A DNA stretch of 64,000 nucleotides from Atlantibacter sp. RC6 (lineage in GTDB: Bacteria > Pseudomonadota > Gammaproteobacteria > Enterobacterales > Enterobacteriaceae): contig NZ_JACHZE010000003.1 in assembly GCF_014193285.1 (NCBI RefSeq), positions 458,065-522,064 on the forward strand, read 5' to 3'. The notes under the pieces were generated by a model. It was not told the DNA's origin and did not search any database. It saw nothing but the letters and a program-made list of their open reading frames with translations. A program made the translations under genes and the position numbers. Below, piece by piece: positions 9,985 through 19,562 of the stretch. Position 1 is the stretch's first letter, and every line of letters starts with the position of its first letter.

Positions 9985-11019
9985 TCAAATAAAATATTTT
10001 ATACCTTCATTTTTTAACTGTATATCAAAAAGAGATAAATTAATTAATGAAGTTATAGCATGTAAGGAATTCGGAGCAACATCAGGATGTTTTTTGATAT
10101 CATTATTGAGACTGCTAATAATAAAGACCTTATCATTTATAGGCGCTATGGCTTCTAAAATATAACTATACTGCTCTGAATTTTTAGAAGTTATTATTTT
10201 TATATCTGAAATAGTTTCCCCTCGTTTTTTTAAATTAAATAATGTTGAAAACTTATCAAACTTACTTTCAGGAAAGATGTTTTCAGTCATATGAAAATCA
10301 TCAAGATTGGTTATATAATACTCATCATTTAATACCGGATCGACAGACACAACCTTATAATTGCCTAAAAGGCCATGATACAACGCCCCCGTTCCTCCTT
10401 TCGATGCACCGTAAAGTAAGACATTTTCGCGGTGAATTTCATTCTTATCACAAATATTTTTTATTAAAGCCTGTATGTATTCTTCATTATTAGGTTTAGC
10501 AATAGTATTTAAATAAAAAGCGCCTGTAATACCTCCAATATCAGCGACCCTTAAAATAGAAACATTTTTACCTACATATTTATCGATAGTTGAAAAACTT
10601 TTCGGGAAATATCGTGATAAACTTGCAGTGTGTGGCTCAGGAGATATTTGCGAGAAAACAATCAATAACTTTTTATCAAACGTTTGTGTGGCCTCGGTAT
10701 ATTGATAAACGATACCATTACTATCAATGTCATAAATTTTGTTTTTTAGTGGTTCCCAAAGGTTAGGTAAAGCGGACTCATGAACAAACGATGTTACTCC
10801 CTCTCTTAAAACATAGGCATAAAATTTATTGTTTGTAAGAAAAACAAGCTTTTTTAATAATTCTTTATTACTTCTGGCCAGTCTAACCATATTGAGTTCA
10901 TTACCATCCTTAAGCTGAGAGTGATTGATATGAACATATCGATAATGACCAAATGAAATTAAATTACAAAACTTTTTATAATCGATATTAAAATCAATAT
11001 TCAAAACTACGCTAGACAT
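9985..11019 (-). CDS. XcbB/CpsF-like capsule biosynthesis protein with alpha/beta-hydrolase features
   Basis: 344 residues with no signal peptide and no membrane segment. It resembles the XcbB/CpsF family found in capsule loci of Neisseria and Actinobacillus. A nucleophile-elbow-like motif, LLYGASKGGTGALYHGLL (near residue 205), is followed by VVSVDPVLND and by a late PNSLHAI. These are plausible Ser-Asp-His positions of an alpha/beta-hydrolase fold; that reading is inference. It lies between the large polymerase-like gene and the secreted protein. It could be an acyltransferase or esterase acting on the polymer, or an accessory transferase. Confidence 0.6.
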   Translation of the reverse strand: MSSVVLNIDFNIDYKKFCNLISFGHYRYVHINHSQLKDGNELNMVRLARSNKELLKKLVFLTNNKFYAYVLREGVTSFVHESALPNLWEPLKNKIYDIDSNGIVYQYTEATQTFDKKLLIVFSQISPEPHTASLSRYFPKSFSTIDKYVGKNVSILRVADIGGITGAFYLNTIAKPNNEEYIQALIKNICDKNEIHRENVLLYGASKGGTGALYHGLLGNYKVVSVDPVLNDEYYITNLDDFHMTENIFPESKFDKFSTLFNLKKRGETISDIKIITSKNSEQYSYILEAIAPINDKVFIISSLNNDIKKHPDVAPNSLHAITSLINLSLFDIQLKNEGIKYFI

Positions 11020-11027
11020 TACAAACC

Positions 11028-14000
11028 CTATTTTATTAAGTTATAGAACATATTAATCGCATTGCTTTGATACTGTTCAATATCAAATTGTTCATAGCAT
11101 GGCCTGTTTCCAATAAAATTAGACAATCCTCTAGATAAACCCATTACAGAGTTATCAACAAGCATCCCGTATTTATCTTTGAGTACTCCTCTATTACCAA
11201 CAATATCAGTCGCTATTATAGGTTTTTTGAGTATCATCGCTTCAAAGAGAACCATTGGTTGCCCTTCATGGTTTGAAGACAATACAAAACAATCAGATTT
11301 TTTCAAGTAAGGGAATGGATTATTCTTCCTTCCTAATAAATGTATTACAGACTTCAACTTTAGTTTATCAATTAATGAAGTCAGGTTAGTGCTGAGAGGC
11401 CCATCACCTAAAATAATCAACTGTATGTTTTTATGAGTTTGGTAAACTTCATAAAATGCATTGATTAATTTCTCATGATCTTTTTCTGGTGAGAGACGGC
11501 CTAACGTAATAAATGTTATTAAATTTTTATCAAAAAGCTTGCTATCTTCAAATTCAGTACAAGACAAGGATTCAACCTGCACAGGATCTTGTAAATTATC
11601 TGCAAAGGCAAATTTATCTAATTGCACTAAATACTTCTCGCCTAATTGTAAACTATTTAAATTTTTAGTGTCTTCAGAAACAGATACAATTTTATCAAAT
11701 TTATTATATAAGTTGAATACACCTTCTAAATAAGAATATTTTTCTTTGAACTCTGAAAACATATCATTATGTTGGAAGATGATTTTTCGGCAAGTATCAG
11801 TGGGTAAAGAAGAGAAAACATGAGCCCATTTTTTATTATAACCTTCGAAATGAATTACAGCTTTAGGTATTCTACCTCCAGTAATTCTTTTGAACTCCCG
11901 TTGATATGCTGATTCTAAAACCGCAGACATATTATCGCTGGAATATCCACGCTGTACATCAAATTTATTTTGTATCCATTTTTCTTCTGGACTAAAAATA
12001 CACCCTCCTTCCCAACCAATTATCTGAACATGAGCGGGAACTTTAGATATCGTCATAATTCGTTCTTCATTTTCCTTAATGGAATTAACATCGACTGCTA
12101 AGGTGACAGAAAAACGATTATAATCAATTTTGTTTAATAGATTCAGTATCGAAGTAGCAATACCATTTTGATAAAAAGGGCCGGCATAAATAAAAATGTT
12201 CTCCCTTAATGGCGGGATAAATAACTGTGATTTCTCATTAATACCATAGAAAAAGAGATCAATTACCCTGCGGGTAGCTTGTCCGTCATCATAAGGTACA
12301 AATTTCTTAATAGATTCCTCAGCATTAAAGCCAGTTTTATGCTCATCAGAGATGATTTTTGCAAGGCTTTTAGAAAGTTCTTCTCTAACAAAACATACCG
12401 TACCCGGCAACTCCTCTGGAGGAATATATAAACCTCTCTCTAACTTATATTCTTCCAAGTCATACATATAATAAATAATTGGTTTTTTTAACGGCAAGAA
12501 ATCAAATGCAACACTTGAATAATCCGTTATTAAGATATCAACTGCAGCAAGTAAGATGTTTGTATCAATAGACTCATGTGCAATAACTGCCGGAATATCC
12601 AATTTCGAAATCAGTTTTTCGATCATGTGATGCCCTCTAAAGACAATTAATGCCCCATTAGTCTTCATAGCGGCAAGATCTTTTATTAACGAGGTAGTAT
12701 CAAATTGAGCGCTTCCATGTTTACCTCGCCAGGTTGGAGCATATAGAACCACTTTCTGCCCAGGTTTAGCACCAAGTTTCGCTTTTAATTCCTCTACATT
12801 TTTTTTAGATAAGTTTAACGTTGAGTCAACCCTAGGATAACCCGTTGCTGCAACGACAGCATTGCTGATATTCGAAACATCGTACCTTTCGAGCAATATA
12901 TTATTAGTATAATCGTTCTGGCTTATGATATGTGTTGCTTGGAGGAAGTTTCTCGCAACGTTGGCATGAGCCAAGAAATTATCTTTTATATCTTTTCCAA
13001 GATACTTCATAGGTGTGCCATGCCAAGTGTTTAAATATTGCTGTTCATTTTTTCTAATAAAGTAATTAGGGAATGACACATTATTTATAAGATATTTTGC
13101 AGACGCCAAATATCTTAAATATGCATCCGATTCACGTTCGATGATAATAACATTTCTCTTTCGCTTTAATACTTCTGGGATTTTTACCCCTTTTGCAATA
13201 ACCCAAACAAATTTAAAATTCATAAATTCCTTTGATTTATGAAGATAATTAAATATTGCCAGAGGATTACAACTAGCTGAAGCTCCATGAAAGCTTTCTA
13301 GTAAAATCACATCATCTTTAACTTTTAATCTATCGTAATACTCAAGGTAGGAAGAGTGATGTCTTAGTCTGTTATTGGTCTTCAATTCATCTAGAGGAAC
13401 ACCATAAGGCTTCGAAAATGAAGATGATTCTGTAAATGCTTCGCAAGCTTCTTTGAACATCCTCAGCTTAAATCTTATGATGCCCAATTTAAAATACATT
13501 TGTGAATTATATTTACTATTGCGCTCAATTGCCGATGAAATCATTTTCTCTGCCATTGGCAAGTCTTCTAATAACTCAGCATCATGTGATCTTTGCAAAA
13601 ACTCATCAGCGCTCCAAGGATTGGATGAGTAATATTTATTACTCTTCACACTAATCGAATCGTTATCAGAGTCATTCAGCATTAAAAAGGCGTAGCAAGC
13701 TTTCTCATATAACCCAGCTAAATAAAATGCATATCCTAATCTAAAAAATAAATTTTTATCAAAATTTTTACTCGCCCTGGCCGCCATTTCATAATGTTTA
13801 GCTGCAAGCAAATATTTTTTATCTCGTTCCAAAACAAAACCTGTACGATAGTAATATGAGGAATCACCCGGTTTTATTTTTAGCGCTTTTTGATATGCTA
13901 TATTTGCTTTATCCCAAAGGTACGAGCGATCGTATGCTAATCCTAAAGAATAGTAATATTTCGCATCTTTTTTTATGTTCGAGGGTAGTTTTTCAAGGGC

Positions 14001-14789
14001 TCTATATGTGTCAACCCATAAACCCTTATTTTTATGGAGTGCGGCGACACCGTATTTTTTTGCGTCTTCATTACTGCTTTTCTTTATCGCAATTTGATAA
14101 TTTTGGTTGGCTAACTCCATATTACCACTACGCTCATGGCAGTATCCCAGCCGGTAAAACCACTCGTATTCCCCTGAATCCAGAGATATAGCCTTCTCAT
14201 AAGCTTTTACAGCAAGGTCATAGGAACTCATTTTTTCATACGCTACGCCTAAATTATAAAATTGCAGAGGGTTAGTTTTATTTAATTGACAGTACTTTTC
14301 TAAAATCTCTAATTCTTGCCACCATTTTTTCTGCTTATGGTAAAGTTCAGCAATGCTGATTAAATAAACCTCATTATTATCGTCTAATTCTATTGCTCGT
14401 TTTATAAAATTCTCAGCGATTAATGGCCGTGTAAAGCCGATTAAAAGCATACCAGCGTTATAATAATCTTGAGAGTTTTTTAGGATGTTATTAAAAACAT
14501 TCTGATATATACTTTCAGCTTCTTTCTTATTGTTTGTATTTTCTAGCGCAATTGCATATCTGAACTGCCATCTGTAATTTCCCGGTCTTTTTTCGCTCGC
14601 CAGACGTAAATAAAAAAGAGCTTCTTTCCACTTTTTTAGTTTTGAATATGAAAAACCAATTTGATAGCTATCTTTACCACTTATGTTTTTATTATTTTTA
14701 AATGCCTTTTCGAAGTGGATAAGGCTATTAGTCCATTTTTTATTATAAAAAAAGTATTTGGCTTTGAAATAATTGGTAGAAAACATCAT
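11028..14789 (-). CDS. Giant TPR - TagF-like glycerophosphotransferase - GT4 glycosyltransferase (capsule polymerase candidate)
   Basis: A 1253-residue three-part protein. Residues about 1-460 are tandem TPR-like repeats. Residues about 490-860 form a CDP-glycerol glycerophosphotransferase (TagF) domain with NTWHGTPMKYLGKD, YAPTWRGKHG, FRGHHM and ITDYSSVAFDF. Residues about 880-1253 form a GT-B/GT4 glycosyltransferase domain with TLGRLSPEKDHEKL, LGDGPLS and SSNHEGQPMVLFEAM. Such fusions are known as polymerases of teichoic-acid-like capsules, for example in Actinobacillus pleuropneumoniae. The inferred product is a polymer alternating glycerol-phosphate with a sugar. An AAAGG box sits 7 bases before the start. 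The upstream TagD-like gene would supply CDP-glycerol. Strikingly AT-rich compared with the kps genes. Confidence 0.85.
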   Translation of the reverse strand: MMFSTNYFKAKYFFYNKKWTNSLIHFEKAFKNNKNISGKDSYQIGFSYSKLKKWKEALFYLRLASEKRPGNYRWQFRYAIALENTNNKKEAESIYQNVFNNILKNSQDYYNAGMLLIGFTRPLIAENFIKRAIELDDNNEVYLISIAELYHKQKKWWQELEILEKYCQLNKTNPLQFYNLGVAYEKMSSYDLAVKAYEKAISLDSGEYEWFYRLGYCHERSGNMELANQNYQIAIKKSSNEDAKKYGVAALHKNKGLWVDTYRALEKLPSNIKKDAKYYYSLGLAYDRSYLWDKANIAYQKALKIKPGDSSYYYRTGFVLERDKKYLLAAKHYEMAARASKNFDKNLFFRLGYAFYLAGLYEKACYAFLMLNDSDNDSISVKSNKYYSSNPWSADEFLQRSHDAELLEDLPMAEKMISSAIERNSKYNSQMYFKLGIIRFKLRMFKEACEAFTESSSFSKPYGVPLDELKTNNRLRHHSSYLEYYDRLKVKDDVILLESFHGASASCNPLAIFNYLHKSKEFMNFKFVWVIAKGVKIPEVLKRKRNVIIIERESDAYLRYLASAKYLINNVSFPNYFIRKNEQQYLNTWHGTPMKYLGKDIKDNFLAHANVARNFLQATHIISQNDYTNNILLERYDVSNISNAVVAATGYPRVDSTLNLSKKNVEELKAKLGAKPGQKVVLYAPTWRGKHGSAQFDTTSLIKDLAAMKTNGALIVFRGHHMIEKLISKLDIPAVIAHESIDTNILLAAVDILITDYSSVAFDFLPLKKPIIYYMYDLEEYKLERGLYIPPEELPGTVCFVREELSKSLAKIISDEHKTGFNAEESIKKFVPYDDGQATRRVIDLFFYGINEKSQLFIPPLRENIFIYAGPFYQNGIATSILNLLNKIDYNRFSVTLAVDVNSIKENEERIMTISKVPAHVQIIGWEGGCIFSPEEKWIQNKFDVQRGYSSDNMSAVLESAYQREFKRITGGRIPKAVIHFEGYNKKWAHVFSSLPTDTCRKIIFQHNDMFSEFKEKYSYLEGVFNLYNKFDKIVSVSEDTKNLNSLQLGEKYLVQLDKFAFADNLQDPVQVESLSCTEFEDSKLFDKNLITFITLGRLSPEKDHEKLINAFYEVYQTHKNIQLIILGDGPLSTNLTSLIDKLKLKSVIHLLGRKNNPFPYLKKSDCFVLSSNHEGQPMVLFEAMILKKPIIATDIVGNRGVLKDKYGMLVDNSVMGLSRGLSNFIGNRPCYEQFDIEQYQSNAINMFYNLIK

Positions 14790-14812
14790 GCAGAAACCTT
14801 TATAGAAAAAAA

Positions 14813-16051
14813 TTAAAATACGTTACTATCAATATCGTCTAGTTTTTTTTGTAAGCTCTTGATTTTAAAATTCTCACCACTATGCAATGATAAAGCCATG
14901 CATTTATATATATGCGCTTTCATCTCATACCTATTTAGTATCTCAGCATTAGGTGTTCCAAAGGCAGAATCGAAATCTTTTTGTTCTATTTTCCAATTAC
15001 CATAGTTCTCGGTTAAGTATAAGTCATAATTTTCTGGGATTTTAAAAACAACACCAAGAAACCGATGATCTTTTAACAAAAATGGCGTATTATTCCATTT
15101 TAACTTCACGCCGCCATGCCAATAATTATCCTGTTCTTTATAATGATAAAAAACATCGATTGATATTCCGTTGACGTGTTTTATCCTAATAACGTGCTGT
15201 GAACGAAATGCATGAAATTCGAAATAACCCGATGAGGATAAAATATTAATGAGGTTATTCCTTTCACTGTTATACCATATACCCACATCAATATCCTTAT
15301 CATGACTCAATAATTGACCATTACGTATACATCCTAATAACGTTCCGCTTATAAGGAAAAACTCTATATTATTATCATTGAAAATGGTTCTCAAATCTTT
15401 AAGAGCGTCATTAGCAGCATTTAAAGAAAATTGTTTTTTTGAATGCGTTGGAAAAACGCAATTACCAAGAGGAATATTATTTATAAAATCTTTCCAGATA
15501 GCCAATGAATAATCGAATTGTTTCGCTCTTAATGCTGCCGTAGCTATATAACCGTTAAGTTCATAATGGTATTTTGGGATTATGTTTTTTAATTGATACG
15601 AATGCCATAATGCATATAAATCTAAAAACTCCTCTTTAGAATCAACTAAATTCGCCATATATAACCATGTCTTAAGCCTTTTAGACCTACACAAAATGAT
15701 TCTCAGTATATCCCAAGACTTAGCTCGATCATTCAGTATCCGATATGATTCTGATAATAAATAGTAGCTTTCAGCATGACAATTATTATCAATAGTATTT
15801 TCCAAACACAAGACAACTTCTTTATATTTTCCGTTTAAAAAATACGCGCGAGCAAGATAATAATTTACAACTGGGTTGTTAATCTTAGCGATTAATTTTT
15901 TGCTTCTAATTAACTCTTTAGAATAGCCCCGCTCAATTAGCATAGAACATAAACATGCAAAAAACCCGCCAAAATATTCACTTTTAAGTTGTTTTGCTTC
16001 ATTCCGTGATTTTTTTAATCGTAATATAATGCCAGATGATAATGAATTCAT
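14813..16051 (-). CDS. LicD-family phosphotransferase-like protein
   Basis: 412 residues. The N-terminal half (about 1-200) looks helical and TPR-like (YYLARAYFLNGKYKEVVLCLE). The C-terminal half carries a LicD/nucleotidyltransferase-like domain: SGTLLGCIRNGQLLSHDKDI followed by DVG, with the D-x-D-x-D metal-binding pattern of this family. LicD-type enzymes transfer phosphocholine, or in fungi and eukaryotes other phosphoglycans, from a CDP-activated donor. Beside a TagD homologue the natural guess is transfer of a glycerol-phosphate or other CDP-linked substituent; the donor is inferred. The open frame can be extended to a TTG at 16060 next to the tagD stop, but ATG 16051 is preferred. Confidence 0.75.
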   Translation of the reverse strand: MNSLSSGIILRLKKSRNEAKQLKSEYFGGFFACLCSMLIERGYSKELIRSKKLIAKINNPVVNYYLARAYFLNGKYKEVVLCLENTIDNNCHAESYYLLSESYRILNDRAKSWDILRIILCRSKRLKTWLYMANLVDSKEEFLDLYALWHSYQLKNIIPKYHYELNGYIATAALRAKQFDYSLAIWKDFINNIPLGNCVFPTHSKKQFSLNAANDALKDLRTIFNDNNIEFFLISGTLLGCIRNGQLLSHDKDIDVGIWYNSERNNLINILSSSGYFEFHAFRSQHVIRIKHVNGISIDVFYHYKEQDNYWHGGVKLKWNNTPFLLKDHRFLGVVFKIPENYDLYLTENYGNWKIEQKDFDSAFGTPNAEILNRYEMKAHIYKCMALSLHSGENFKIKSLQKKLDDIDSNVF

Positions 16052-16060
16052 ATCGTTCAA

Positions 16061-16456
16061 TTAGTTATATTTTTTTATCATTGCAATCAACTCTGAAGTT
16101 GAAATACCCTCTGTTCTGGGGAGATAGTGAACTTCACAAATATCTTTGTAAATATCAAACTTTCCTTCCCAATCATTCCCCATGATCAGAATGTCAGCTT
16201 TATATTTTTTAATATATTCTGCCTTAAGTTCTAAAGATTCCTCAATGAATACTTCATCTACACAATTTAGAGCAGCAATAATACTTGTTCTTTCAAACTC
16301 CGGATAAACGGGATTGCGCTGTTTTTTAGAGAAATTAAGCGCGTCAGAAGAAACACCTACAACGAGTCGATCTCCATATGCTTTGGCTCTTTGTAAGATA
16401 TTGATATGTCCGATATGCAATACATCAAACGTTCCAAATGTAATAACAGTGCGCAT
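16061..16456 (-). CDS. Glycerol-3-phosphate cytidylyltransferase (TagD-like)
   Basis: 131 residues, the normal length for TagD/GCT. It makes CDP-glycerol from CTP and glycerol-3-phosphate. The family motif GTFDVLHIGHINIL (HxGH near residue 14) and the C-terminal RTEGISTSELI are both present. An AGGAG box sits 6 bases before the ATG. It is in the operon after kpsT and before the LicD-like gene. It supplies the precursor for the TagF-like domain of the large downstream protein, which is the strongest evidence that this capsule contains glycerol-phosphate. The specificity could be another phosphorylated polyol, but RTEGISTS favours glycerol-3-phosphate. Confidence 0.88.
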   Translation of the reverse strand: MRTVITFGTFDVLHIGHINILQRAKAYGDRLVVGVSSDALNFSKKQRNPVYPEFERTSIIAALNCVDEVFIEESLELKAEYIKKYKADILIMGNDWEGKFDIYKDICEVHYLPRTEGISTSELIAMIKKYN

Positions 16457-16473
16457 TTTTATCTCCTGATAAA

Positions 16474-17139
16474 CTATAACTTTTCATCAGCTATATACAT
16501 TGATATAGCTTCTTCTAAATTGTCGTGTAACTTGGTCTGACTCTGCCTGTCTATAAGCAATGCCACATCACAATACTCTTTCAACGAATTCAAACTGTGT
16601 GAAACCATCAAAAAGCTAGCTTCTTTATGCCTGGAATTAAATAAATCCGCGCACTTCTGTTTAAACCGCGCATCGCCCACCGCCGTGACTTCATCCACCA
16701 GATAATAATCAAACTTAAAAGCCATGCTCAGTCCAAACCCCAGACGAGACTTCATGCCTGATGAATAAGTTTTAATTGGCATATCGAAGTATTTACCCAA
16801 CTCGGCAAAGTCTTCGACAAATTCGATTTTGTCCTGAAGCTCTTCTTTTTTTGCATAAAGCCGCGCGACGAATTTAACGTTTTCACGCCCCGTCAAACTC
16901 CCCTGGAAACCACCCGACAAGCCCACCGGCCATGAGATAGTTTTATCAGTAATGATGCGTCCACTGTCTGGGCGATCGATACCGCCTATCATTCGCAGCA
17001 GCGTCGATTTACCCGCACCATTACGACCTATCAGCGCGACGCTTTTACCGCTCGGCAATTCAAGATTGAGATCTTTAAAGACGTAATGCCTACCCTGCGG
17101 GGTACGGTACGATTTAGTGAGGTTTTCTATTCTGATCAT
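16474..17139 (-). CDS. kpsT: Capsule export ABC transporter ATP-binding protein KpsT
   Basis: ATPase subunit of the KpsMT exporter that moves completed capsule across the inner membrane. It has 221 residues, with Walker A LIGRNGAGKST, signature YSSGMKSRLGFGLSMAF and Walker B YYLVDEVTAVGD. This is the capsule-type pattern (MKSRLGFGLS) rather than the canonical LSGGQ. The start at 17139 overlaps the kpsM stop by four bases (ATGA), implying translational coupling. The longer frame from 17208 reads antisense-like residues inside kpsM and is rejected. Confidence 0.95.
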   Translation of the reverse strand: MIRIENLTKSYRTPQGRHYVFKDLNLELPSGKSVALIGRNGAGKSTLLRMIGGIDRPDSGRIITDKTISWPVGLSGGFQGSLTGRENVKFVARLYAKKEELQDKIEFVEDFAELGKYFDMPIKTYSSGMKSRLGFGLSMAFKFDYYLVDEVTAVGDARFKQKCADLFNSRHKEASFLMVSHSLNSLKEYCDVALLIDRQSQTKLHDNLEEAISMYIADEKL

Positions 17140-17912
17140 GACGTCAGCATTGCCTCTTCGCGCGTGCGATAAAGCGCCAGCCCCACGAAAAGCGTCCCCA
17201 ATGTGCATATAGCGAGATAAGCGAGGCTAACGCCCTCAGTTTGATAACCCGCTACTACAGATTCTCGGCTCAGTTCAACAACATGCACGATCGGGTTCCA
17301 AAGCAACAACGGCCAGTAATCTTTTGGAACTGCATGCAGGGGGAACATAATGCAGGAAATGAAATACAGCGGTTTAAGCATGACAGGCAGCAGCTTTTCG
17401 GTTTCCGGGAAAGTGCTCCCCACCACCATAAAAATCAGCCCAATGCCACAGGAAAACAGCACCAGCAAAACCCAGGTCGTTATCAACGTGATCAGTTGCG
17501 TAACCGCAAACTCCTCGCCGCACAATCCGACTATCGCCATCAGGATGATATAAACCGCAACAAAGATCAGGGTTTCCAGTACTGCACGTGAAATGATGGT
17601 GTCGATGGGTTTTACCGGGCGATAGTTGAACAATCCCTGGTTCGCAGCAATCGCGCCAATCGAGCGCGTGGCAATATTGCTAAAAATAAAGTAAGGAATA
17701 ATGCCGTTTAACAGAAATACCGGAAATGAAATATCCGGCATAGTGCGATGCATAATAAAGCCGAATATAAATAGCAATATCAGCATATGCGCCGCTGGTT
17801 CCAGAATCGCCCACAAGTATCCCAGGCGGTACTTCCCAAAGCGCGTTTTTAGTTCGCGTAAAAAGAGGGCGTGCACGGCGGCCTTCTGCACCTCGAACCC
17901 ACTTCTGGCCAT
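17136..17912 (-). CDS. kpsM: Capsule export ABC transporter permease KpsM
   Basis: Integral inner-membrane subunit of the ABC-2-type KpsMT exporter. The 258 residues equal the E. coli KpsM length, with about six membrane segments and the conserved FRELKTRFGKYRLGYLW-like N-terminal block. The ORF could be extended to 18023, but this would place the JUMPstart/ops element inside the gene; ATG 17912 (MARSGFEVQ) fits the family. First gene of the leftward operon kpsM-kpsT-tagD-licD-polymerase-xcbB-unknown, downstream of the RfaH site. Confidence 0.95.
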   Translation of the reverse strand: MARSGFEVQKAAVHALFLRELKTRFGKYRLGYLWAILEPAAHMLILLFIFGFIMHRTMPDISFPVFLLNGIIPYFIFSNIATRSIGAIAANQGLFNYRPVKPIDTIISRAVLETLIFVAVYIILMAIVGLCGEEFAVTQLITLITTWVLLVLFSCGIGLIFMVVGSTFPETEKLLPVMLKPLYFISCIMFPLHAVPKDYWPLLLWNPIVHVVELSRESVVAGYQTEGVSLAYLAICTLGTLFVGLALYRTREEAMLTS

Positions 17913-17941
17913 AATAAATCCACATTTTTTGAGGGGGTTAG

Positions 17942-17981
17942 ACACGCTACCGCCCCTGGCTTTGCAGCAACCAATTGCTGT
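17942..17981 (-). promoter_or_regulatory. JUMPstart sequence with ops element (RfaH recruitment site)
   Basis: On the minus strand the sequence reads CAAAGCCAGGGGCGGTAGCG followed by TGTC, nearly identical to the conserved JUMPstart core. The 8-bp ops GGCGGTAG occupies 17947-17954. It lies 35 bases before the kpsM ATG. RfaH loads on RNA polymerase paused at ops and suppresses termination through long polysaccharide operons, so the roughly 9-kb AT-rich serotype operon is predicted to be RfaH-dependent, as in E. coli group 2 capsules. Confidence 0.92.
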
Positions 17982-18541
17982 ACAACGCAGGCAGCGATGA
18001 GAGAAAGACAAAGAAGAGAACATTCAGATGAATCGCGGGACAGGTTTGTCCGTTCATGTGCCGGACGCCTGGGTGAAGTGGGTCAAACAAAAACGAGGTT
18101 AACCAAACCTGGTAAAACTGCGCTAAAGCCCATCAATCCTGGATATCGACTGGAGTTCCTTCTAAAAAAACCCCGTAAAATTAACCTCTGCGTAGGATTA
18201 ATCCTAATCGTTTTGATCTATTAATGCCCATAGTTTTATTAGCCGCAGGCGATTACAAGGCGTTATTATGTATGTAGAACAATTATTACGCGTGTATGTA
18301 ATACGTTTTATATTTATAGAAACGCAAAAAATACTCTTTTATATCAACAACATAAAAGAAATTATCTTTATTTTGCAATTTAGAATCCACAAGATATGTA
18401 TATAAATAAACTTAATAAAGAAATTTCCCTTAAGTAATAACCTCGCGTGTCAGGAAAAAAATTAAGAATCTACCATTACCCATTAAGAAAAATATTAGGC
18501 AAAATATCTTTTTGTCACCTATTAATATTAATGATCTAATT
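17982..18541 (-). promoter_or_regulatory. Long AT-rich region upstream of the kpsM operon
   Basis: About 560 bases without a credible gene. The part from roughly 18225 to 18540 is strongly AT-rich. In E. coli the region 3 promoter lies several hundred bases before kpsM and is silenced by H-NS, so the operon promoter is inferred to be here. I could not assign -35/-10 elements with confidence. Confidence 0.45.
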
Positions 18542-19447
18542 TCATGGTTGTTTCTTCCGATAGTTTTCGCTTATTCCAGAAAATTTCATAATAAAATCAA
18601 TATAACAGGCCAGTGCTGGCGAGTTCAGCTTGCGGCTGGGGTAGACCAGATACAAGTCATTGCCCTGCGGTTGCCACGCTGGCAACGCTATCGCCAGTTC
18701 GCCACTTTCTAACGACTCTTCTACAAGGAAAGAGGGTAATAACGTTATGCCCGCCCCCACCTGTGCGCATTCCCGGGCATACAGCAGATTATCGGTGGTA
18801 TGCAGGCGCGGCAGGTCGCAGCGATAGTAGGTCTCTCCTTTTTGCAATACCCATTCGCTCCAGGCCCGATGCACAATGCACTGGTGTTCCGTCAGTTGGC
18901 TGGGGTGTTCAAGCAGGGGATGGGTATCCAGATATTCCGGCGAGGCGACCAGAACGCGCGGGCTGTAACCAATTATCCGTCCAATCAGTGATGAATCCTG
19001 CGGTTTGCCGGTACGCAGCGCCACGTCATACCCCGCTGCGACCAAATCCACTACCTCATCAGAAATAGACACTTCCAGCACCACGTCTGGAAAACTGCGC
19101 TGAAACTGGGTATTCATGCGTGCCAGCAGCGTCGCGCCAATACCTGCCGGGCAGGTAATGCGTAAACGGCCACTGGGGTTATCGCGCAGCCTTTGCAGCG
19201 CGTATTCGGCGCGTTCCGAGGCGTCGAGCATCTCCCGGCAGTGCACCAGATAACGCTCGCCCGCAAACGTCAGGTTGATTTTACGGGTGGTACGGTTGAG
19301 CAACCGCAGCCCCACCTGCTGTTCCAGCTGGCTGATGCGCTGGCTGACGCTGGATTTAGGTAACCCGGCTTCCTGCGCCGCTGCGGTAAAACTCCCCCGC
19401 TCGGCCACCAGCGCAAACAGCGCCATATCCTGAAGTTGTTTAAACAT
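18542..19447 (-). CDS. LysR-family transcriptional regulator
   Basis: 301 residues. The N-terminal winged HTH (residues about 1-60: LFALVAERGSFTAAAQEAGL then KSSVSQRISQLE) is followed by a periplasmic-binding-protein-like effector domain. It is closest in style to the AaeR/DsdC-unrelated group of LysR proteins that sit divergent to oxidoreductase genes. It is transcribed away from the MDR dehydrogenase at 19563, with about 115 bases between the two starts, so it most likely controls that gene and itself. The effector is unknown. Confidence 0.88.
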   Translation of the reverse strand: MFKQLQDMALFALVAERGSFTAAAQEAGLPKSSVSQRISQLEQQVGLRLLNRTTRKINLTFAGERYLVHCREMLDASERAEYALQRLRDNPSGRLRITCPAGIGATLLARMNTQFQRSFPDVVLEVSISDEVVDLVAAGYDVALRTGKPQDSSLIGRIIGYSPRVLVASPEYLDTHPLLEHPSQLTEHQCIVHRAWSEWVLQKGETYYRCDLPRLHTTDNLLYARECAQVGAGITLLPSFLVEESLESGELAIALPAWQPQGNDLYLVYPSRKLNSPALACYIDFIMKFSGISENYRKKQP

Positions 19448-19562
19448 GATTGTTCACCTCACACGAACACAGCGTTAGTGATTGTCCATCTTATCATCCT
19501 TATCTTCGTGGCCTAGACTGTTCCACACCATCACTTATCAAACCCGATACGCGGAGCGCACC

